NCBI GenBank assembly: GCA_020543525.1
Contig: JAHYIO010000033.1
Location: 2,232,001 to 2,296,000, forward strand
DNA from: Coriolopsis trogii
Taxonomy: Eukaryota > Basidiomycota > Agaricomycetes > Polyporales > Polyporaceae
Reading direction: 5' to 3'
DNA length: 64,000 bases
How positions within the stretch are numbered: position 1 is the first letter of the stretch; every line of letters begins with the position of its first letter. Below are positions 1 to 11,838 of this stretch, piece after piece. The notes below the pieces were generated by a model that made no database searches, had not been told where the DNA came from, and saw only the letters and a program-made list of their open reading frames with translations. Both the position numbers and the translations under genes were made by a program.

Positions 1-2021
1 GTAGAGCGAGATGGCCGGGAAAATCTTGTCAGACGTCAACGAAGATGTCGAGGTGTATGCAGCGACAGCAAAGGAGCTGAAGGCCACGAGCACTGAAGTT
101 GATGTCAGTACTGCCTCCGTACTGAATCATGCAAGGTATTGCGTACGTGGTACGCCGGTCCACAGAGACGTGTTCAAGGACTGCAGTCTGATGAGTATAG
201 TCGGTAAGAAGGTACATCACGGCTAGACTCACCGTCACAATGCCGATCTTACGGAGCATTTTTAGCTCCTGGTTGTTCCTAACGTCAGAGACCCAGCGAA
301 TGAATGCATTTTCCCAAGCATACAGCTTGATACTGCAAAACGCCCGTCAAATAAGTCTGCCATATGTCGATAATTGCTGCGTACCTTCGGATGTTGGCGA
401 GCAACTCAGACATGAGTCGTGTCCGTTTATCTCTGTTCTTCATCTGCTGCTCTTGGAGTCTCTTCAAGTACCGTGCGATGGCCGTGTTCAGTGGGATAGA
501 TACGATCATGACCCCGACTCCGACAAACGCGGGCCAACCCATGATGTGGTATAGCGAGATGAATGCAAGTAGAATCTGGAGTCGAGATGGCATGTTGAAT
601 GGGTCTGTCTTAAATAGTACAGGGAGTTGCATACCTGATACGGTCCTGATATCGAGATGAGTCCGTATGTGCATAAGTCTTGAAGGCGCGCTGCGTCGAC
701 GGACATGAGGTTCACGATGTCTCCGGATGCACTGCTACGACCGTCATTCGAGAGAACGAGGGCCTTCTGGTAGATGGCCGTGATCAATCCAGAACGTACT
801 CTCATGCCTGTCTCAAAGCAATGTTCGAAGTACTGATAGTGATACAACAACAATAATCAGTATAATGCTTTCGGTTGTCAAACATCTGGAGGTGTACCTG
901 ATGGAGAACGATTGTCTGCACGATGGATGCAGCAAACATGACGAACGCGATAGCGAAACCCTCGACTGTACTCGGTGTGTCGCCAGTACGGCGTGCAGAC
1001 TGGTACGATGAGATGTAGGACAAAAGCCAACGAAGTAGCTGAGGTTGCAAGAAAGCCAAGCTATCCTGTACAAGCTTGAGACCAAGAGCAAACGCATACG
1101 GTCCACCGTATGATACGAATAGTGCGACCCAGAGAGAAGAACTTGATAGAGGAGTAGGTCAGCAATCCGCAAGCACGCACAGTATAGGAATACACACTGT
1201 TTCTCCATTGCCTTCGTCAATCTGGCTCCTAGTGCACCCGCTTCGTCTTTGGGAAGCAGACCCGGCAGATCCTTTTCTGTGATGTATTCCGAGGCACCCT
1301 TCTGCATGAGCTTATTCATCCAGCTGAAAGTCCACTGGCTGAATATGTTCGCAGTCAGAAGGGGGCTCTCCGCATGTCCTTTGATGGTCTCCTCTGCACT
1401 ATCATCGGGAGAGAACTCAGGTCCGAGGCATTCCAAGGCGAAAGAGGCAAGTCCAAGCAGGGTGACGGAAGCCCTCACGGCAACAACTGGGATGAGGCCA
1501 TTCGGATAGATCGTGAGGGCTGTACGCGCCCATACAAGGATTGCGAGGGCATATACGGGCCAAAACAGGAGAAGTATCGAGGATGAGGTACGGGCCCGGT
1601 AGTGGTTCAGATAGGTTAGGACTGACGCTGCAATCACTGAGAGGATCTCGAGGACGTATGACGGCAAGAATGTAACCGGTCTTTGTGTGATCAGGACCAA
1701 GATTAAGTTGGCGCAGCTCGCGATACACGCAAGGGAAAGAAGGAGCTAATGGATATATATGAATTAGTGCCACGTTCGTGTGGCAGCAATCAGCGAACTC
1801 ACCAATTTCGACCTCAGTACCCACACGCTCTTCCTGTGCCTATCACGACCTTCTTGTCGAGAATGGGTCCAGCATGCCACGATAGCAGCGAAGAGGAAGA
1901 TGGCGAAGAGGGGGGACATAATAGCACCTTCTTCGAAACATGATGTCAGGTCGAACGGACGTAGCCGGGAGACGGGTCCCCAGCCCTCGGGGTCGCCGCG
2001 ACAGGTGAGCGCGGTAGACAT
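1..2021 (-). CDS. ABC transporter, MRP/ABCC type (3' end beyond left edge)
   Basis: N-terminal part of a full-length multidrug-resistance-associated (ABCC) transporter; these use ATP to export glutathione conjugates and organic anions, often at the vacuole or plasma membrane. The chosen start at 2021 gives the typical ABCC N-terminus with RGDPEGWGPVS and FDLTSCFEEG. The exon at about 1,210-1,700 encodes several membrane segments (TMD0), then SPLLTANIFSQWTFSWMNKL and EYITEKDLPGLLP, the L0 linker and the entry to TMD1. The exon at about 660-850 holds GLITAIYQKALVLSNDGRS and IVNLMSVDAARLQDL, the first coupling region. The exon ending near 222 has DVRNNQELKMLRKIGIVT and the one ending near 105 has LVAFSSFAVAA and KIFPAISLY, both diagnostic of TMD1. 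The nucleotide-binding domains and the stop lie outside the window. Exons are separated by short GT-AG introns. The family is certain; the substrate cannot be read. Confidence 0.9.
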
Positions 2022-3038
2022 GAGCAGTGAGAGGGGATGGCGACAGCGAGCACGCACAAAGGCTCAGCGATGGCGAACCCGTGGACGCTCTTGGACTTCT
2101 TTTCTGTAATGTCCAGCGGCTATTTCACCACGGCACTGACTAAACGTCATCGTCATCCCCGACCGGGTTTCGCCTCCGGGCTTCCCGGAGTTGGCATTCA
2201 ATGCCATTGATTCAAGTCATTGCCGGCGACGTATCTGGTGGTTCACTACGCCGACGAGAGGATACAACATTTCTATGGCAAGTCTCAATCATCCGGAACG
2301 AGCAGCTGATACTTACAGACTCGAGCTCGACGCAGCTGTCACCCGAGGTAAGTGGTAGTATACTTCTGATGTCGACTCGCTGCCAGTGATCTGACAATTT
2401 TGGTGTTCGCCGCATCTATCTATCATCACAGAAGGGGCTGCTGTGAGCCAGACCGAAAGGTTGGTTGGACTGGTGGTTACGACCGATGCATCCGAGCCGA
2501 CGGCGCGTAAATCGTGAACTCACTGTCGAACAGCCAAGCTTCACTCGGAGTCGAGTGAACGGTCCCGGCCGAGTCAAGCAAGGTTGTAGTTGAATGTTGA
2601 AGAGCGATTGATAGCACTGCTAGCGGCGTACCGGTGGCAGATGTAAGAAGATCGTTGGTGTATGCTGCTCGGTACTTCACGCGTCTCGTGGAACGCTGTA
2701 TGCGCGACGGCGCTCTTGAGTAAACCGTTGCATCATGTTGCATCTTTACATAGTCCTGTATCGAGCCCACACGGAATATGCCCAGACCAAGCGAGGAGGA
2801 TACCGATGCAGGACAGAGTCCGCGTTTGTTCGATATGGTCTGATGTTCCCTCTCAGTTTCGTCGATCCGACGCACCGGTCGCCAAAAGATGTGCAAACGT
2901 TGAGGTCTGCAGAATATTCTCATAGTATCAGATGATATGAACATCCTGAGTGCATATAATAGTACAGCAAGGTCGCGTCAGTACGCATTTCCCTTGAACC
3001 TGCCTTAGATTTGGCGCTGTAGTTCCAGTCCCATCCTC
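2022..3038. other. Intergenic region between two minus-strand genes
   Basis: This is 1.0 kb between the ABC transporter start and the ubiquitin hydrolase stop. It should hold the transporter promoter. A 155-codon minus-strand reading frame at 2477-2944 has no recognisable domain and I do not call it. Confidence 0.5.
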
Positions 3039-4187
3039 CTAGTCCGAAGCCTGACCGCCAGTAAGAGCAATGAGACTGAACGAAGTGCTCGCTGTATGCG
3101 CAATAAAGTTCTCTTGCACGAGCTTGGCGACCGCCTGTCGTGCTGCACCTTCAGTGTGTTGATCCCAAGCAGACTTTCGCGTGCTCACCTTGAGGAAGTT
3201 GGTACCCGGACCACGATCAATTGGTCCCGCACGACGGCCGTCGAGCTCGATCACTCTCATCTCATCCGGAGTGACGGGCGTGCCATTCTCTCTGGATGGC
3301 GGATTTGGAGCCTGCACGAAGCATGTGAAGTGCAAATCGGTATCTAGATTCTGAGGAACAGCGGTTTGCCCGCCAGATGCCGCGTCTGCGTGGATGTTCG
3401 CAAACAAGGGTGTAGTTTCGAGAATGTGGGCACGCTCGAGGGGAGTTTTGTCTGAGAGACGCACATGAGACCAAATGCAATAGACCAAACGTGGCAACTT
3501 ACCTTTACAGAGGTCTATGAACTTCTGAATTGGACTCTCGGGAGCGAAAGTGACATCCGACTGGGTCGGGAAATCAATATAGACCATAGACCACTTTGTC
3601 TCGGGGAGTGCAAGACATGCTCACATTGATCAAAGCGTGGAGCAAAGCCATAGTGCCGCACGCATTAGAGATCTGTACACATGTTAAGTACTACGTGTCA
3701 AGTAGGCGAAATCACACTCACCGTCTGTTTCATCCAAAACACCGTCGGGTCGACCGGGTGCTGACCCTGAGCAGCGATCCTTGCATCCTCGTCTCGTCGT
3801 TTCTGCTCGTATGTATCCGTGATGGGAAATAATAAAATGACGGCCTTGACTGGCTGGGTCACCATCCCAAGGAGCTGCGACGCACTATCAGCGCAGAGTC
3901 CACGCTATGCATGAGGTGCGGACTCACATCGTCATCGAGTCCATAGATGTCCTCGAAGTGTGCTTGACTCCTCACTAAACCAGCTTTGACTGCCCACTAA
4001 ACGCAATTGCGTGTGACGCTCAACATCAAATTAGCTGTACTCATGTAGACGGCCTACTTGTGTCAAGACCTGCGGAGGGAAAAAATAAGTCGCCAGGGCT
4101 ACTAGTACATGCTGCACTATGTGTTACCTCTGGATTACTCTCCAAAGGTACCCAGCGACTGCCCGAGGAACCTTCTGAACCGGACAT
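3039..4187 (-). CDS. YUH1: Ubiquitin carboxyl-terminal hydrolase, UCH family (peptidase C12)
   Basis: Cysteine protease that releases small adducts from the C-terminus of ubiquitin or NEDD8. I read eight exons: 4187-4128, 4069-4058, 3996-3928, 3874-3722, 3672-3625, 3560-3503, 3451-3189 and 3134-3039, which total 759 nt and 252 residues. The catalytic set is complete: the oxyanion Gln in WMKQT, the nucleophile Cys in ISNACGTMALLHALIN, His in DTDLHFTCF and Asp in VIELDGRRAGPIDRG. The length is close to UCHL3/Yuh1. The start ATG gives a short Gly/Ser leader before RWVPLESNPE, the usual UCH N-terminus. Exon 2 is only 12 nt (VLTQ). The last intron (54 nt) is a multiple of three without stops, so its retention would not break the frame; splicing is preferred because FLK then joins AVAKLVQENF as in the family. 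Confidence 0.93.
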
Positions 4188-4631
4188 ATGCGTGAAGATG
4201 GGGATTGTCGTACTTCAAAGTGGGAGGAAGCGGAGGTGGTGGTGGTAGGCAAGTGTCGACGTCGATCGTCAATCTGATCAGCTGCATGAAGCCCAGGGCC
4301 CGGGATTTACAGGATGGCATACAGGTGTCGCACGACGTCATCGCCTAGTGACTGTATAGACGCGCGTTCTCTCCATAAGGAATTTCATACATACCTATCC
4401 GGTTCAAGGCATTAGAGAAGGCCGATAAAAATGTGTACAGTGTCCATGATAGCCTTGTTCAGCTGCAGAAGTGTTTGCATTTGGCGCAAATGTAGCATAT
4501 AGTACAAGCCGGCTTCGGACGTTCTACATTACTGATACAACTTCTATACTAGCGCTAGCGTACATTTCACAGGCCTCCCGAAAATGTCCCCTAGAGCTCG
4601 GGGGTATCAACCATGCACGGGTCATCGTACG
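4188..4631. other. Gap between UCH start and ZPR1 stop
   Basis: This 444-bp stretch between two minus-strand genes should contain the 3' UTR of ZPR1 and the promoter of the UCH gene. I see no gene or repeat. Confidence 0.5.
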
Positions 4632-6432
4632 TCATGAAGCATCAGTCGCAGTCTCGCCAGCCTTCTTCTCCACCGAGGCATCTGTAGACGGATTTGCATC
4701 CTCCTCGTAATTCTCAACTTTCATGTCGTTCAGACCCAGCTCCTCGTTCTGCTCCCAAGTCCGGTCGTACGACTCAATCGTCATGTTGGGATCTGGATCG
4801 GGAGCATAGAGGTTCTGGAGGTACGAATTCGCGAGGGGGTCGTCGAGGATAAGGGTGAATGGATGTTCTGCGTTCTTAACCTACGGGACAACGATAAGTA
4901 TCACCATTGAAACCCCGCTCAAAGAGGCACTTACCGCCTTAAGCTTCTTGAGAAAGGTCTCGAATGCTTTATGATCGTCGCTCGAAGCATCTCCAGAAGC
5001 AAAGACCTTGTCGGAGAGCTCTTCGTACACCTGATCAAGGATGCCCTCGAGAGTGGTAAACCGGCCGCCGAGTGTCCCTGCTTGCAGGACGAGCTCGATT
5101 TCAGGGATGCTGAGACCGCACGTCTCACTCTACGAAAGGCTCAGTATGGAACAGATCACATTGCGTATGGTTCATCGTACATACCTTGAGGATATCGCGG
5201 CTGAGATCTTCACGATCCTCGACTTTGAGAGTGATGCGTTTGCCCTGAGGCGAGATAGCGGCACCAGACTTGACTTCATTGTCGCGATATCCACATAGCT
5301 CACAGTTCGTGGACATAATCAGGATGTCCTAGAAAGCACGATGTAAAGCTCACAGATGTGGTTGAGTATGAACATAGCACGAACCTTAAAGTATGGGATA
5401 TTGACTTTCTTGATCAAGGTGTTCGACGGGTGACCGCAACTGGAACAGGTGCCCGGGAACTTGAAGATCTCTTCGTTCTCGCCCTCCAATCCACCTCCCA
5501 ATTGCTCCTCCACCTTCTCTACATTGTCGACCTCTTTGGGAGGTTCGGTTGCAGCTTCGTCGGGCGCGATGAGACCAAGCTCGACGTTCTGCTCGCGAGT
5601 CCGATGATACGTCCGCATGTTCCATTTCGGGTCCGCCATGCTGCCCACAAATTCGGCGAAAGAGTTTCCTGCGGGATCATCCAGACGAAGTGTGAACGGC
5701 TTCAAGGGTGCCTCCGCCTCCGAGGCCTTCGGAGTCTTCACTGGACCCGCTGCGTCTGCGTCTGCGTCTTCGTCTCCATCAGCATCGAGAACTACTGCCC
5801 TACACCAGTCGAGGATGCTCTCAATTTTCTCGTATGCTTGAGGGTTCTCTATGCGACGCAGAGGCTGGTCCGCGCTGAGGTCCGTGATGATGTCTCGGAT
5901 GAGACCCTCAATAGTGGTGAGCTGACCCCGGCCGGGAGGAATGGTGAGCTCGATTTCGGGGATGTTGACGGTGCACGTGTTCGACTTGACAATTTGTCTA
6001 TTCAAGTCGTCCCGGGTGAGCACGCGAATGGTGTATACAGCGCCCTCGGCTGAACCGATAAATGTAAGCAACGACTTGCTGCTTCAAGAGTTATAGGAAA
6101 CGTACGTCGGATTGTCCCAGCAGACTGTACCTCGTTATTCGAGAAGCCGCAATGCTCGCATCGAAACGACATGACGATCACCTCGCGGAAGTAGGGGATC
6201 GAGGTCAGAAGCAGACGGGTAACTCCCTGCAAAGGGGTCTCAGATCCGCGTCATGATTTGGGGAAACAGTCAACCTCACCTGTTCCTCGCATCGCATGCA
6301 TAGTGATTCGATCTCTTGGACGGGTCGTTCCTCATCCAGAGTAACTTCCACGGTCTGCGCCTCTACCGGAAGTTTTTGTGTCTGGTCCACCACGGATCCG
6401 ATCGCGGGGAAAAGCTCTTGGTTTGAAGACAT
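4632..6432 (-). CDS. ZPR1: Zinc finger protein ZPR1
   Basis: ZPR1 is a conserved eukaryotic zinc protein that acts as a folding chaperone for translation elongation factor eEF1A. Its double architecture (zinc finger plus ZPR1 domain, twice) is visible. The first finger is CMRCEEQ with [11 protein letters not shown] after an intron, followed by the [20 protein letters not shown] domain. The second is [11 protein letters not shown] with [14 protein letters not shown], followed by a second repeat containing [18 protein letters not shown] and a C-terminal [12 protein letters not shown]. Both repeats carry the FTL-LDDP motif. The start at 6432 gives [17 protein letters not shown]. The stop at 4632-4634 follows GETATDAS. 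Introns lie near 4,880-4,935, 5,130-5,185, 5,330-5,385, 6,063-6,105 and 6,235-6,277. A short Asp/Ala run (DADADA) lies between the repeats. Confidence 0.95.
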
Positions 6433-6733
6433 TTCACGTGTGTCGTATACAGGTGTAGTTCACGCAAGAGAGAAAGACTGAGATGTCAGAGTTCGTCCAA
6501 GGTGAGGAAAAGTATAAGTACGAAGACTACGAGAGACTCTGCGAGAGACTTCGAGAGCTTCGGTAGTAGCTGTGGCTGAAAGCAGATCCAGATCTCTGAC
6601 TCTCGGTAGACCACATCACGTGCACCGTGGCGAGGTTCGAACCTGCAGACGCGTTTTCTTGATTTGTGACGAACATCCGCGCACCTCGTCGCGTCTCTGC
6701 CTTGCTTTCTCCAACCGTCTTACTGGATCGCAT
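6433..6733. promoter_or_regulatory. Divergent intergenic region ZPR1 / NUP53
   Basis: These 301 bp between two divergent start codons must hold both promoters. A purine-rich stretch with repeated GAGAGACT and CGAGAG units lies at about 6,526-6,560. No TATA box is obvious. Confidence 0.45.
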
Positions 6734-8223
6734 ATGTTCCCGAGCAGCAGCACGTTCCCGTCGGCCTCTTCGAATGGGGCTGGGCAAGAACAACAACGAC
6801 CCCAGTTCCCCCATTCTCATTCGCATTCGCATTCGGTGCAGTACAATGGCTCCCCATTCAGCGTCGCTGGAATGTCCAACCAGGGCGCTGCAAGTCCAAG
6901 CGTCCGTAGCGGGTCATTAGGCATGAGCATGAGCATGGGATCTTCCCTTGGGATGAGCTCCTCGCTCGGCGACAGCTTGTCACAGTCGCGAAGTCACTAT
7001 CAGCCAGGGTATCTCATGGTACGCAATGTAATGTGTCACCCCGTCTGATCGAATGCCTGATCCCTTTTTCTCATGCATAGTCTGCAAACCAGAGTAGTGT
7101 ACGCAATCCGATCCTGATTGTCAAGTAGAAGCTCACGTAGACAAGTAGTCATCGCCACCAGGTAGTGCAAGAGAGGACCCACCGATGGTACCCACCAAAG
7201 CCAAGTTGAACCACACCTTCTCCGGAGGATCTGTGTCGGATTTTGGGATGGACTCGATGTTCGAGAGCTCGAGGTATGAGGTCTCCTACCAGGCAGTGGC
7301 CTTTACTCAAAGTTGCGTTCAGACAAAGGCAGAGGCAAACGCTCGCGGACGAGGATGCGCCACCGACGGCTTCTGTAAACGACATCATCAACGAGATTCC
7401 TGAGTCACGGTTCTCTCAGCGTGTAAGGTCGTTTCTCTTCAATTATTCATGCGACGACTGACTGCTGAGGTTGCTTAGGCCTTTGACCCGTCCCAAAGCC
7501 GAACTTCCCTCTTTCGCTCTGCGCATCCCTCCACACCGAAGCAAACAACCCCTCAACAGAATGCCCAGCCAATCTACATCATTGTCTTTGGTTATCCACC
7601 AGACAAGTACAGCGTAACAGCTGAATATTTCCGTTCTCTCGGAGAAACAACAGAGGTCGAACAAAGTCCTGACCTGCTGAATTGTTTCCGCATCGGCTAC
7701 CTGCACCCGGCCGAAGCCCTTCGCGCAGTCCGCAAAAACGGAGAGATTCTGAACGGTTCCTGGATGGTTGGGGCGAAGTGGGCTGTACGTCGAAACCGCA
7801 TTTGCCATTCCGTAGACGCTGACATTTTGTCGGTTGCTCCTTGACGTACAGGACCAGTCTCAGGCGGAAGCGCTTTTCGGTCCGTCTTTCGCCCGCAGCA
7901 CAGCGCAGTTGCCAGAGTTCATGGCAGCGAGTCCTGAAACTATGAGTCCCCCTCCGACATCCAACTTCTCGTCGTCTCGTATGGCCGTCGACGACCTAGT
8001 GCCGCGTCATGGCACCCCTCGAGCAGAGCCGGCCACGCCTATCGTTGGGACACCGATCAAATTGGCCCCGTCAGCAGCGGCCTTCCGTCGTCCAGGCGCT
8101 GGTGCTCCTCCTCCACCTGCAGTTCCGCCCACACCTCTCTTTCCTGCGTCTGCCTCGAGCGCACAACAATCTCCGTCGAAGGGCATGTTGGGGCAAGTGT
8201 CCGATCTCATCTTTGGGTGGTGA
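6734..8223 (+). CDS. NUP53: Nucleoporin Nup53/Nup35 (RRM_Nup35/MPPN domain)
   Basis: Structural nucleoporin of the inner ring of the nuclear pore, binding Nup170/Nup155 and the pore membrane. The N-terminal half is low-complexity (Ser, Gly, His and Met-rich). The atypical RRM starts at QPIYIIVFGYPPDKYSVTAE and continues through FRIGYLHPAEALRAVRKNG and GSWMVGAKWA. The C-terminus ends in LGQVSDLIFGW, the amphipathic membrane-binding helix of Nup53/Nup35. First exons as I read them: 6734-7018, an 18-nt exon at 7081-7098, then 7149-7273, with further introns in the middle and one after GAKWA. The start ATG is chosen as the first in frame after the divergent promoter. Confidence 0.92.
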
Positions 8224-9424
8224 TGTGTCGCTCGTGGTCCAGGTTGTGTTTGATTCTTTCCGAGGTTCTGAGGGTGCCTTAAATCGTTGCACAAGGGCTT
8301 CGGGTACCCTCTGGGCCATTAGTTTGTTCCAAGCTGTCTGCGCCTTAACGGCCGCCGTGTAGGACAATCGGATGTACTGGCACTGGGATGTACCCACCTT
8401 CTTACCTTCTTGGGCTCAGTATATGCTGCAGGTATCTCGTTTGCACATCGGTAGAGATGTCATGTCTTCTCATTCTGACAATGCAAAGTTGCTCGCACGG
8501 GATCGGTCTCACGCAGCCTTCGCATGAGCGCGCAGTTGTTCGTGCCTACTGTGAGCGCTGGCGATCTTGTGCTTTCTCTCAACGTTACGCAGCGCTATCG
8601 ACTACTTTTGAAGTCGTGTATATACTCCCGACACCCCGCAATGGTCTCTCGTTGTCATGCACTACAACGGCACGACTCTGGTAGAGCTCGCTACGGGGCG
8701 TCTTAGTCGATTCTTGCGCAGACATTGATGGTGTGAGTCGTCCGCATTCATGCTTCTTTGACTTCGATTTTGTTGAGGTCGTGATGTAAGAACGCAGACT
8801 AGAACGAAGTGGTATCACATCGGCTCTCATAGCAACATCTGGACAGTTGCCATATGGGATAGGATGGGGAGCAGATGTCAAAGCACACCGCCGTGAGGGT
8901 ATCTATTCCTCCGGTATTGAACACAACGACCGCGACACCTTCCGCCTGTGCATCTGAAGTAACTCACGCGTGAGACTGCAATCATTCATTATTATCGCGA
9001 TGCGAAGGGTGAACGCGATGACGCAGAGGGCCGAAACCAAGGTAAGTAAGTAGTGCAGATTGATTCCATCAAGGTCGTGATTTGGCGCTAATCGCCCGCT
9101 CAACCATCTCCTTAAAGCCGTCGAGGCGGCGAAGGGGGCAACACGGATGGCACAGCGCCTCCACGCCCTCTGTCGGTCTACTCATTGCTGTTCTCCTTTC
9201 TTGTTCCGTCCATTTCCTCGTTTTTATTTTGACTTTTCTCTGGCACTCGAGGGCCTTGCGCACTTTAAAAGACTTAACTCCTCACGTCTCTCCGAACGTT
9301 CTTGGCTCAACCGCTTGCAGTCGAGCCTCTCACTATCGCGTCGCGCGACGGTCGTCAAAGCAATCCAAGACGCTACTCCACTTCCACTGTACAGAACATC
9401 GTCATTCTACCTGTCTAACGAGAC
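8224..9424. other. Intergenic region, 1.2 kb
   Basis: It lies between NUP53 and the next plus-strand gene. Several frames of 60-126 codons are open but show no domain or consistent splicing. The pyrimidine-rich stretch at about 9,180-9,250 looks like the promoter or 5' UTR of the downstream gene. Confidence 0.45.
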
Positions 9425-11417
9425 ATGATGCACGGACTGGCTTTGCTATCACCCATAAATGAGTCGGAGGAGCTTAGTAGCGCCAGCCCATACCGAGCAC
9501 GCTTTGGATATGGGCGTCAGTTATCCCCTAGTGAGTCTTCGCTGCTTTGTTCTACATTGACGTGTCCCTCATGGAGATGCATTCAAGTCGGGACCAAGGG
9601 CTCGCTCTACAATGTGCGGGACGCAACCAAGAGCCCTCTCACCCCCGTCGACGATCTCTGGATATACGACTGCTATGCCTCTGAAGATACCACGTCCCCT
9701 GCCAGCGGTTACCCCCGTTCCCCTGCCACTCCATCCCACAACCGCTCAATAAGCCTTCCCGCGACAACCGTGAATTACATTCCTCCAAATAACATACCTC
9801 TCATCAAAGAACCGACCCCTCATCGACCACCTCCGTTGTACGTACCTGCTCGTGATTCGTACCAAGACCCAGCGCCAGCGTTCCCAGGCGAAGAAGTCGT
9901 CGATAACCACACGAATCTCGACCTCCCTTCTATTAACACCACCGTGGTCAGCGTCCCCGAGTTTCCAGAGTACTCTCCCCTGGCGCAAGAAGCCTACACC
10001 GTCCTTGAAGTCATCGACCAACTTGCTGCGGCGGTGGACCAGCTCTCCGGACTCGAAAATGTTCTATCACAGGCTGGTGCAGTGTCCGCCGACCCTGAGG
10101 ACGAGGATACTGTGTTCTGGTTCATTGAGGCGCTGAATATGTTCGTGAGCGACTGCACCGAGGTCGCTGTCGATCTCATGCAATTCAGCGAGTTCGTGGA
10201 GGCGCTGCTTATGGGCGAGGGGGACCGCAGGATGCTTCCAGTTCGGCCTCTCCCTCGTGCCTCGTTCTCGGAGCGGGACATGCAGGACGTGCTAGCTTCA
10301 GCCGCGAGCATACCGGAGTTCGAAGTATCGGAAGCTCTTGCGCAGCTCGAGGCGGCAGTACCACCGTCACCGGTAGGGTCACGGCAGCCGCGCGAGAGAC
10401 CGCCATCCTTGAAGCTCTCAACGAGCGACGCAGTCCTGCTACAAGCTACTCTGCAGCCGCGATCGCGGAATCAGAGCGTGGGGGCTCTTGGACGATTCGT
10501 TGATCAAGGCGCGTTGAAGGACAAGGACGATACGTTGAAGAAGCATCGAGCCTACGTTATCATTGGCGATGTGGGTATATTTGCATGCAGAGATCCTACA
10601 CTATGGCTAACACACCACGCATAGGAAACTCCGGTGGAGGACAATTGGTCAGCGAAGAGCATCGTGGAGTTCTCCTTCAGCGAGGGGCAGCAATATCAAC
10701 AGGCAGAAGTATGTTCACAATGATCGATCCCTGCGAAAGACATACTGATAGTAGGCATCACAGCGGGATGAAGCTGCGCGTCCACGGCCAACTACACCGG
10801 GGCTGGACCCAATACCACGACCATTGTCTTCGCCCATGACCCTCGCCGGAGCCGGCATATCGTTCCCTCGGGGACGCCCACCACCACTGGCATTGAACGA
10901 CCCTCTGTCTCCGCGATCGAGTCACTCTACTTCAAGTTCCGTCTCTTCCCTCTTCTCCGCCCTACCCCGTTCTTCTTTCAGCACATCTTCACCAACGTCA
11001 CCTCGGCAGTCGATGTCGTCATTCGACAAGGTCGACAAGCCTCGTTTCCCGACGTCCTCCGTCAAGTTCAAGAAGATGTTCACCAACATCTTCAAGAACA
11101 AAGAGAGGGAAGCTCCTTTACTCCCATCTCTGCGATCATTTGGACGACGGACAGCCGGCACGGGTTCCATAGACGCGACATTGTCCGCACTCTCACTTTC
11201 CGGCATGTCGTCTACGGCCTCTCCGTTAGCACCCGAGCGCGACCCATTTGCTGCAACCCCACCGACTTCAGCGGCCTTGAGGCCGCCATCGAACTCCTCA
11301 GATCTTTCAGGGCTGGACGGGTACTCGAGCATGTTCAACTCGCTGAAGGCAGCATCGCGACACCCGACACAACCGCTCTTTGGTGGGGTTGGCAGTGAAG
11401 ATAGTACCACGCCTTGA
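9425..11417 (+). CDS. Hypothetical fungal protein, 608 aa, low-complexity with conserved-looking helical centre
   Basis: I do not recognise this protein. Exons 9425-9530, 9588-10570, 10625-10708 and 10764-11417 join in frame to 1,827 nt (608 residues). The N-terminal third is Pro/Ser/Thr-rich (TPVDDLWIYDCYASEDTT). The middle is predicted helical and acidic (YTVLEVIDQLAAAVDQLSG, FWFIEALNMFVSDCTEVAVD). A short domain-like stretch, ETPVEDNWSAKSIVEFSFSE, follows intron 2. The C-terminal 200 residues are Ser/Pro-rich with a basic patch VKFKKMFTNIFKNKERE. The first intron is 57 nt without stops, so an unspliced form would also read through. No signal peptide or membrane segment is seen. A scaffold or signalling role is possible but is a guess. 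Confidence 0.7.
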
Positions 11418-11838
11418 TTTAGTGTTCGCTTTATCTATCACATTCATCTTCGCATGCACATCGTACGTACCATTGTTTCATATTGCACTTGTATCGTTGC
11501 ATCCCACACGACCCGGATATCACATCCTATCCGCCCTTTGCATGTGTAAAACTACCATCTGACTAATTTATCATATGGAGTATATGTCTTGAGCGTGGCG
11601 TACACGCATACTTGGAGCCGTTGACGAGAGTCGGCGTGAAGTTGAGCGAATCTGAGATCTGAGAGGAAAATGATTCCGGCGAATTCGGAAACGATCGAGA
11701 GCCGCCTCCGTCCTGCTCCGCTACACGCTGTGGCCAATCCTGACCGGTCCATACTCTACAGGCTTTGAGCTCATCTCGTTTCTGCCACCACCTCGGTCTC
11801 ATCCTCCTCGTACTGTCCACTATACACTGGTCTTCGCC
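11418..11838. other. Gap between hypothetical gene and heme lyase
   Basis: These 421 bp hold the 3' UTR of the upstream gene and the promoter of the heme lyase gene. I see no gene or repeat. Confidence 0.45.

Noticed and set aside
2477..2944. 155-codon open frame on the minus strand
   Set aside because: No domain, no neighbouring exons with matching splice sites, composition like the surrounding non-coding DNA.
6620..6660. GGTTCGAACC motif resembling a tRNA T-arm
   Set aside because: The T-stem pairs poorly in both orientations and no acceptor or anticodon stem can be formed around it.
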